Shown: positions 58,856 to 64,000 of the stretch, in pieces
How positions within the stretch are numbered: the first letter of the stretch is position 1
Layout: each line of letters opens with the position of its first letter
Assembly (NCBI GenBank): GCA_032615215.1
Contig: CP128431.1
Span: 310,001 to 374,000, forward strand
Length of the DNA: 64,000 bases
Origin: Microbulbifer sp. MKSA007
GTDB taxonomy: Bacteria; Pseudomonadota; Gammaproteobacteria; Pseudomonadales; Cellvibrionaceae
Direction: 5' to 3'
Notes under the pieces: generated by a model
What the model saw: the letters and a program-made list of their open reading frames with translations, nothing else
The model's database searches: none
Told to the model about the DNA's origin: nothing
Made by a program: the position numbers and the translations under genes

Positions 58856-60106
58856 ATGGCTCCTAACATCGCCATTATCGGGGCTGGCCCAACCGGGCTC
58901 ACAGCAGCGATTGAACTCAAGCGTCGCGGTATCATTCCATCTTTGTTTGAAGCGCGGAACTGTCTGGGCGGACAGTGGGCCTATGAGGTCCTCACCGACG
59001 AGCCGGTTGACGTTCGCGATCCGCAGAGCCAGAACGTATATTCCGCCATGTACCCCAAACTGCGCGCCAACCTGCCCAAACGCGCCATGCAGATCAGCGA
59101 CTATAAACTGCCGGAAGAGCTGGAGCTGTTTCCGGGCCGCGTTCAGGTGCTGGACTATATCGACGCCACCGCCAGAGCCGCTGGCATCTCAAACCTCATT
59201 GAGTTCAACACACCGGTACAACACGTTGAAAAAGCGGGCGATGGCTGGCGTGTGACCACAGAAGGCACCCAACGGATCTTCACCCATGTGATCGTGGCGA
59301 CGGGCAAGGACAGTTATCCGAACATCGCTAAGATTGATGGACTAGAGAGTTTTGATGGCTCCGTCACCCACTCCCAGTCTTACCGCCTGCCGAACCTTTA
59401 TGAGGGCAAGCGCGTTGCCTTGATCGGCGCCTGCGTTTCCTCCGAAGACATTTCCTTGGACCTGAGCCCGCATGCCGAACAGGTCTACATCTGCGGCACG
59501 TTTCCTCCCAACGGACACAAGTGCTATGTGCGCGATGGTCTTTATGGGCAGAGCCTCAACATCAGCCAGCATGACCGACCCGCACGCGTGGAAGGCAAGA
59601 ACGTCTACCTGCAAAACGGTGAAGTGCTGTACGACGTCGATGCGATCATCCTGTGCACCGGCTACATCTACGACTTCCCGTTTCTGAAAGGCTCCCTGAA
59701 CGATATTGAGCTGAGCGGTTGCTCCATCGGCCCGCTTTATCTCAACATGTTCTATCCATCCGACCCAACACTCATTTTCCTCGGTTTGCCACGCTTTACG
59801 GTGCACTTTGCCAGCATCCAATTACAAAGCGTCTACTGCGCTAAAATTCTGAGCGGTGAGTTGGATCTGCCTCCGATTGAGGAGATCAAAGCGGAAGTCG
59901 CCAATGGCGGCTGTGTGCTGCAAAAAGATCCGGCCAATCTGGAGGAATACCACAACAGCGTGTTCGAGTGTTTTGCGCGCCTGAGTGATATGACCGGCGA
60001 GCCTCATCTGGATTGGAAAGGCTTTCTGAACACGCTGAACGACCATAAGCGTCACTATCAGCAGGACTACCGCCAGTATCCTTTCACGTATGACCTGAAA
60101 GAGTAG
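58856..60106 (+). CDS. Flavin-containing monooxygenase (FMO type)
   Basis: A 416-residue FMO-like enzyme that probably oxygenates a nitrogen, sulphur or ketone group. It has the FAD site I-G-A-G-P-T-G-L-T-A-A (about 8-18), the FMO identifying sequence F-D-G-S-V-T-H-S-Q-S-Y (about 165-175), and a second dinucleotide site L-I-G-A-C-V-S-S-E-D, which departs from the canonical G-x-G-x-S-A/G. NADPH binding may thus differ. GAGG lies upstream of the ATG. It stands alone between a terminator and the ParD-like gene; trimethylamine or a sulphide would be reasonable substrates but nothing nearby shows this. Confidence 0.85.
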   Translation: MAPNIAIIGAGPTGLTAAIELKRRGIIPSLFEARNCLGGQWAYEVLTDEPVDVRDPQSQNVYSAMYPKLRANLPKRAMQISDYKLPEELELFPGRVQVLDYIDATARAAGISNLIEFNTPVQHVEKAGDGWRVTTEGTQRIFTHVIVATGKDSYPNIAKIDGLESFDGSVTHSQSYRLPNLYEGKRVALIGACVSSEDISLDLSPHAEQVYICGTFPPNGHKCYVRDGLYGQSLNISQHDRPARVEGKNVYLQNGEVLYDVDAIILCTGYIYDFPFLKGSLNDIELSGCSIGPLYLNMFYPSDPTLIFLGLPRFTVHFASIQLQSVYCAKILSGELDLPPIEEIKAEVANGGCVLQKDPANLEEYHNSVFECFARLSDMTGEPHLDWKGFLNTLNDHKRHYQQDYRQYPFTYDLKE

Positions 60107-60148
60107 TGCTCACCTTTCTGAATTTCTCCCCTTGCCTTTATGCGATTC

Positions 60149-60175
60149 ATATACGATATGTATATTAAACGTATA
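60149..60175. promoter_or_regulatory. Autoregulatory operator of the parD-like/map pair
   Basis: ATATAC-gatat-GTATAT (60149-60165) is a perfect 6-5-6 dyad, followed by a third half-site CGTATA (60170-60175) that abuts the AAGGAG ribosome site. This is the usual operator layout of a ribbon-helix-helix antitoxin. Confidence 0.6.
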
Positions 60176-60187
60176 AGGAGACTTTCC

Positions 60188-60394
60188 ATGGGCATTGTCA
60201 AAATCTCTGATGATCTGCACGAGGAAATCAGAAAAGCGAGCACCGTCATGTCTCGCTCCATCAACGCTCAGGCGGAGTTCTGGATCAAAATGGGCATGCT
60301 CGCCGAGCTGAACCCAACCCTGACCTACTCCGAGCTGGTACAACAGCAACTGAAAGCCTGCAAACTCGCCCCGCCTGAGGTGATTGAGACATGA
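60188..60394 (+). CDS. ParD-like ribbon-helix-helix protein
   Basis: A 68-residue protein starting M-G-I-V-K-I-S-D-D-L-H-E-E-I-R; AAGGAG is well placed, while the ATG at 60140 would overlap the operator. It matches the ParD_like family, named after the ParD antitoxin. Instead of a toxin gene, a methionine aminopeptidase gene follows with a 4-base ATGA overlap. It probably binds the dyad upstream and regulates this pair. Whether the pair behaves as a toxin-antitoxin unit is unknown. Confidence 0.82.
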   Translation: MGIVKISDDLHEEIRKASTVMSRSINAQAEFWIKMGMLAELNPTLTYSELVQQQLKACKLAPPEVIET

Positions 60395-61170
60395 GTGCGA
60401 TCATCATCAAAAACGCCGATGAAATCGCCCTGATGCGCCAATCCGGCAAGTTGCTGGCTCAGGTCTTCAAGATGCTGGAAGATGTTGTGAAGCCCGGTGT
60501 TTCCACGCTGGAGATAAACGATCGCGTTGAGGACTACATCGTCAACGAACTGCAAGCCCGCCCGGCCAGCAAAGGCCAGTACGGCTACAAGTTCGCGCTC
60601 AACTCTTCCATCAACGAAGTGGTCTGCCATGGTATCCCAGATAAGAACCGTAAGCTGAAAGCCTCAGATATCATCAACGTTGATATCACGCTGGAAAAGG
60701 ATGGTTTCATCGCAGATTCCAGCAGTACCTTCGTGATGCCCGGCGCCTCTCGTAAAACGCAGAAGCTGGTCAAGACCACCTACAAAGCCATGTGGGCTGG
60801 CATCAAAGAAGTGCGTCCGGGGGCAAGACTGGGGGATGTGGGCGCCGCCATTCAGCAGACCGCAGAAAACGCGGGTTACTCCGTGGTGCGTGACTACTGC
60901 GGCCACGGCATTGGCCGTGACATGCACGAAGGCCCGTCCGTCATGCACTTCGGCAAACGCGGCACCGGAACCCTGCTGAAGGAAGGTATGACCTTCACAA
61001 TTGAGCCAATGGTCAACGCAGGTACCGAACTCACCGTGACCAAAGAAGACGGCTGGACCGTAGAAACCCTCGATCGCCAACTCTCTGCCCAATGGGAACA
61101 CACCGTGCTGGTCACAGCCGACGGATTCGAGGTGCTGACATTACGGGAAGGGGAGAAGGTTCCGGGGTAA
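60391..61170 (+). CDS. map: Methionine aminopeptidase, type I
   Basis: A 259-residue M24A enzyme removing initiator methionine. Ligands are visible in N-V-D-I-T-L-E and A-D-S-S-S-T-F (two Asp), C-G-H-G-I-G-R-D-M-H-E-G (His), F-T-I-E-P-M-V-N-A-G (Glu) and W-E-H-T-V-L-V-T (Glu). The usual G-D-T-S-R-T-F is changed to A-D-S-S-S-T-F. Its coupling to a ParD-like gene suggests a second, regulated copy in addition to a housekeeping map elsewhere. Confidence 0.92.
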   Translation: MSAIIIKNADEIALMRQSGKLLAQVFKMLEDVVKPGVSTLEINDRVEDYIVNELQARPASKGQYGYKFALNSSINEVVCHGIPDKNRKLKASDIINVDITLEKDGFIADSSSTFVMPGASRKTQKLVKTTYKAMWAGIKEVRPGARLGDVGAAIQQTAENAGYSVVRDYCGHGIGRDMHEGPSVMHFGKRGTGTLLKEGMTFTIEPMVNAGTELTVTKEDGWTVETLDRQLSAQWEHTVLVTADGFEVLTLREGEKVPG

Positions 61171-61204
61171 GTGGCAAGTTCTGCCGTTTCGTTTTCATGC
61201 AAAA

Positions 61205-61230
61205 GCCGCAAACCTTCGCAAGTCTGCGGC
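61205..61230 (-). terminator. Terminator of the glycosyltransferase gene
   Basis: On the minus strand GCCGCA and TGCGGC form a 6-base stem around a 14-base loop, followed by TTTT. Confidence 0.6.
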
Positions 61231-61259
61231 CTTACTTCGATGTTTCTAAGGACCCAGGC

Positions 61260-61967
61260 TTATGCAGGCTCTGGTTCTGCTTTCGCTCTTTGCGTCGCGT
61301 GAAGAGTGCGGCGTTTGTACTGCTGCCAATCTTCAGCATAATCACAATCCAGATACTCCTCGAAGTACGGACCACCATAGGTGTAATGGATCAATGCTGC
61401 CTCAGGATCATATGCATAGTCTTCAACCAAGTGGTTCCATGTGAGTGGAAGCGAACCAATCAGGTTGTCGTTCTCCAACCACTTAAACTGGTGTAACTCC
61501 AAGCCAGAGCGTGTGTTCACATATTCAGGTGTAAGCGCTTTACACTTGGCATTGTTGAACATCATCACGCTCGACCAGTTTTTCTTCTCATATTTCGACT
61601 GGACGTTATTGAGGAACTTGGTGTCACTCACCGGAGTATAATCATGCTTACAGCACATGACTGCATAGTCGTCATCACGCATATTCCAAAGTTCAGCGAT
61701 GTCACGACGCACGATCATGTCGCAATCCATAAAGATGGACCAACCTTCATAGTTCGAAAGATACGGTGCAAGGAAACGACTGAAAGAAAACTCAGTCGAT
61801 TGAAGCGGATGTTTCTCGCGTTTAAAAATGCCGCGAACATTGTCCAATGCAATAGGTGTAATCGAAAGAGGGAGCGATGAGTTCTCGATAATGCTCTGAA
61901 CAAGGACATGATAAGCAATGATTTCGTTTGTATCGTAACCAATGAATATGCGAACACTCTCTGACAT
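61260..61967 (-). CDS. Glycosyltransferase-like protein with DxD motif
   Basis: A 235-residue protein started at M-S-E-S-V-R-I-F-I-G-Y-D; the frame reaches 62021 through an unlikely leader. It resembles GT-A-fold family 8-type transferases: I-G-Y-D-T-N-E-I at the N-terminus, the metal-binding D-C-D in F-M-D-C-D-M-I-V (about 78-85), W-S-S-V-M-M-F-N-N, and a late H-Y-T-Y-G-G-P. It has no signal or membrane segment. It stands alone, is relatively AT-rich, and may modify a surface glycan; donor and acceptor are unknown. Confidence 0.75.
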   Translation of the reverse strand: MSESVRIFIGYDTNEIIAYHVLVQSIIENSSLPLSITPIALDNVRGIFKREKHPLQSTEFSFSRFLAPYLSNYEGWSIFMDCDMIVRRDIAELWNMRDDDYAVMCCKHDYTPVSDTKFLNNVQSKYEKKNWSSVMMFNNAKCKALTPEYVNTRSGLELHQFKWLENDNLIGSLPLTWNHLVEDYAYDPEAALIHYTYGGPYFEEYLDCDYAEDWQQYKRRTLHATQRAKAEPEPA

Positions 61968-62252
61968 TGTGAGAACCACCGTTTTACTGAGAAAAGAAAT
62001 TTCACAAACCCGATGGCGCAATTTGTATAGAAAAAATCGGACTAATAAATCCGTGAGATTCTGTTGTATGTATTTGTCGTGTGACTTGTATTAGGGCAAT
62101 GATTTATTTGAATAATTCCAAATTTCTCTAGTTTCCTTATTTGATTAAGAAATCTCTTTTTCATTGCAGCTATACACGTATACTCCAAGCAGTTCATCAA
62201 CCACCTGACGGCGCGAGATGTCCTCTCTTCTTAACGTATCACACTACCTTTT
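61968..62252. other. AT-rich gap before the glycosyltransferase gene
   Basis: About 285 bases, strongly A/T-rich, with the minus-strand promoter of the glycosyltransferase gene and the end of the PEP-mutase-family gene. No coding frame of quality and no clear terminator were seen. Confidence 0.5.
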
Positions 62253-63107
62253 CTAATGCCGATACCGTTCCTCAGCTTCGTAATAGGCATCGAAACCAAC
62301 GGCTTTTTGTAGGTCTTCGAAGGTCATGGCTGGGTCGGGGAAGATGCCTTGCTTCATTTGGGCCAGAGCGTCTTGTTGAGCTTTGATCATGGCCATGAGG
62401 CCGGTGAAGGGGTAGGTGGAGATGGCGTAGCCCAGCTCTTGCAGTTCAGCTGGTTGAAGGAAGGGGGTTAGGCCGCCTTCCAGCATATTTGCCATTTTGG
62501 GGCCTTCTACCTCATCACAATAGCGCTTCATTTCTTCAACGGTTCGCGGTGCTTCCACGAAGGTCATGTCCGCGCCGATATTGCGGAAGGTTTTGGCGCG
62601 CGCAATGGCCTCATCCAGACCATGTTCAGCACGGGCATCTGTGCGAGCAAGGATGAGGATATCAGCGCCTTCGTTTTTGGCGTCAACCGCAGCACGGATG
62701 CGCATGAACGCCTCATCCCGCTCCACCACGTGCTTGCCCTTTGTGTGACCGCAGCGTTTGGGCGCAACCTGATCTTCAATCATCACGCAGGCCATACCCG
62801 CACTGGCATAGCCTTTGACCGTGCGTTTGACGTTGAGCGCGTTGCCGTAACCCGTATCCCCATCCCCAATCACCGGAATGCTGGTTGCAGAGGCGATGTT
62901 GCGAGCCTGATCAACCATCTCAGCGTAGGAGATGAGGCCAGCATCTGGCTGCCCAAGGCGGGAGGCAGAAACACCAAAACCGCTCATGAAAGCGAGAGGA
63001 AAGCCTGCCTGCTCAATCAAGCGGGCGGAAAGGGCATTCCAGCAGCAAGGGGTTACATTCAATTCGCCGCTCTCAAACAGCGCCTTGAGTACCTGTGCTT
63101 TTGACAT
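62253..63107 (-). CDS. Isocitrate lyase/PEP mutase-superfamily enzyme
   Basis: A 284-residue TIM-barrel lyase. Metal motif G-D-G-D-T-G-Y-G-N (about 81-89) and the active-site loop E-D-Q-V-A-P-K-R-C-G-H (about 111-121) contain the K-x-C-G-H cysteine of lyases rather than the loop of phosphonate mutases. It therefore most likely cleaves a C-C bond in a 2-methylisocitrate- or 2,3-dimethylmalate-like acid, or decarboxylates oxaloacetate. It is followed on the same strand, upstream in transcription, by a TRAP permease gene, so the imported acid may be its substrate. Confidence 0.88.
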   Translation of the reverse strand: MSKAQVLKALFESGELNVTPCCWNALSARLIEQAGFPLAFMSGFGVSASRLGQPDAGLISYAEMVDQARNIASATSIPVIGDGDTGYGNALNVKRTVKGYASAGMACVMIEDQVAPKRCGHTKGKHVVERDEAFMRIRAAVDAKNEGADILILARTDARAEHGLDEAIARAKTFRNIGADMTFVEAPRTVEEMKRYCDEVEGPKMANMLEGGLTPFLQPAELQELGYAISTYPFTGLMAMIKAQQDALAQMKQGIFPDPAMTFEDLQKAVGFDAYYEAEERYRH

Positions 63108-63125
63108 GGTTGAGCTCCCCAGTTC

Positions 63126-64000
63126 CTAGGTGTTGTAAGGGATATACAGGGCAAGCCCTTGCCAAAAGTAAAGCAAGGCCGCTGTTGCCAGCATCATCAG
63201 CGCAAACGGCCACGCCCCTTTGGCGACCTCTGACAGTTTTGCGCCCCCAACGGCTTGAATGATAAAGAGGTTCATTCCCACGGGCGGCGTGATCAGTGCA
63301 GTTTCAATCAGCACCACAAAAAAGATACCGAACCAGATCGGATCGATGAACATGCCTTCCAGAGCCGGGAACAATACGGGCACCATAATCAGCAACATGC
63401 TGAGGGACTCCAGGAAGAATCCCACAATCAGCAGCACCAGACCAACGGCAAGAATGAACATGCCCGGCTCAGAAATGTTGGAGGTGAGCAGCGTGGAGAT
63501 ATCTTGCGGCAGACGGTAGAGCGTGATTGCGTAGGAGAAGACCTTAGCCCCTGCAATGATGAGGAACACCATGGTTGTGGTCTTCATGGACTTGTAGGTG
63601 GCTTCCTTCATCTTCTCCAAGTTCATCCGCCCCATGGCGAACGTGATGATGAGCGCCATAACAAAGCCAATGCCTGCACTTTCAGAAGGAGTGGCGATGC
63701 CCATATAGATGGAACCGATGATGGACGCAGCGAGCAACAGGGTTGGCAGTGCCATGAATGTTGCCCGTCGGCGTTCCTCCCAACTCGCCTTTTCAACCCG
63801 CTCATAGTTGCTGTTAAAGCGGGAGTAAAGCATGCCATAGACGATGAAAACGCTGGCAAGGAACAGGCCCGGCCCGATGCCTGCAAGGAAAAGTTTCGGG
63901 ATCGAGGTTTCTGTCACGATGCCATAGAGGATCAACGGGATAGACGGCGGAATGAGGATACCCAGCGTACCGCCAGCGGCCAGCATGCCCAGCACAAACG
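63126..64000 (-). CDS. TRAP transporter large permease subunit, N-terminus outside window
   Basis: The C-terminal 290 or so residues of a DctM protein, open through the right edge of the window. It begins with L-A-A-G-G-T-L-G-I-L-I-P-P-S-I-P-L-I-L-Y-G, the DctM signature normally near residue 150, so about half is missing. Seven or so helices follow. It ends 18 bases before the PEP-mutase-family gene, which is probably co-transcribed. Fourth TRAP system of the region. Confidence 0.92.
   Translation of the reverse strand, partial: FVLGMLAAGGTLGILIPPSIPLILYGIVTETSIPKLFLAGIGPGLFLASVFIVYGMLYSRFNSNYERVEKASWEERRRATFMALPTLLLAASIIGSIYMGIATPSESAGIGFVMALIITFAMGRMNLEKMKEATYKSMKTTTMVFLIIAGAKVFSYAITLYRLPQDISTLLTSNISEPGMFILAVGLVLLIVGFFLESLSMLLIMVPVLFPALEGMFIDPIWFGIFFVVLIETALITPPVGMNLFIIQAVGGAKLSEVAKGAWPFALMMLATAALLYFWQGLALYIPYNT

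Noticed and set aside
1..64000. Prophage, integrative element, insertion sequence or CRISPR array
   Set aside because: No integrase, transposase, phage structural gene, Cas gene or regularly spaced repeat array was seen anywhere.

Overview
The window is an accessory, catabolism-rich stretch of a chromosome from a marine-type alphaproteobacterium. A Pseudovibrio- or Stappiaceae-like host is my inference, from the moderate GC, the abundance of TRAP transporters and LysR regulators, and genes such as the FeaR/TynA pair, DUF6502/DUF5666 and DUF2783. I see no rRNA, tRNA, CRISPR array, insertion sequence or prophage. Almost every block is a catabolic operon beside its own regulator, and several divergent promoter regions carry a clear dyad.

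Layout. 1-3.5 kb: the tail of a RidA protein, a frameshifted FG-GAP beta-propeller protein with a type I secretion tail, two paralogous small membrane proteins, and a long AT-rich gap with inverted repeats. 3.5-6.6 kb: the proton-translocating transhydrogenase pntA-pntB with a strong terminator. 6.7-8.4 kb: a DUF6502-DUF5666 pair. 8.5-12.3 kb: a compact operon of a stand-alone adenylation enzyme, a membrane ferredoxin-reductase-like protein and a crotonase; no pathway is known to me for it. 12.3-15.1 kb: a LysR gene facing an AhpD-like/NTF2-like/PNPOx-like operon. 15.1-23.2 kb: a LysR gene, a TRAP transporter, an HcnA/HcnB/HcnC-like dehydrogenase, RidA and a TetR gene, which looks like uptake and oxidation of an amino-acid-like compound. 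23.4-26 kb: an Asp/His-rich exported protein with a two-component system whose sensor carries an acidic loop. 26-30 kb: a DJ-1-like protein, then copper amine oxidase (tynA) with its FeaR activator. 30-32 kb: a LysR gene and a TDT-family exporter.

32.1-41.2 kb: an RpiR gene facing an operon of an N-formylglutamate-amidohydrolase-like enzyme, a TRAP transporter, a glutamine-synthetase-like ligase, aldehyde dehydrogenase and iron alcohol dehydrogenase. This is best read as a gamma-glutamylation route for an amine or amino alcohol. 41.2-48.7 kb: a complete dipeptide ABC transporter operon ending in aminopeptidase P. 49-58.7 kb: marR-maiA facing fahA, a defective-looking metallo-beta-lactamase-fold protein, an AT-rich orphan, an MhpA/MhaA-like hydroxylase, a 69-residue DUF2783 protein, a VOC protein and a TRAP transporter. 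Together these suggest a homogentisate-type aromatic pathway, but no homogentisate dioxygenase is present. 58.8-64 kb: a flavin monooxygenase, a ParD-like/methionine aminopeptidase pair with a dyad operator, a glycosyltransferase, and a PEP-mutase-family lyase beside a truncated TRAP permease.

Four otherwise well-conserved genes each carry one apparent single-base frame break (near 1200, 21540, 28763 and 39557). Two of these lie in homopolymers. Sequencing error is the simplest explanation, but the site at 1198-1204 is an exact dnaX-type slippery heptamer and deserves a direct check.
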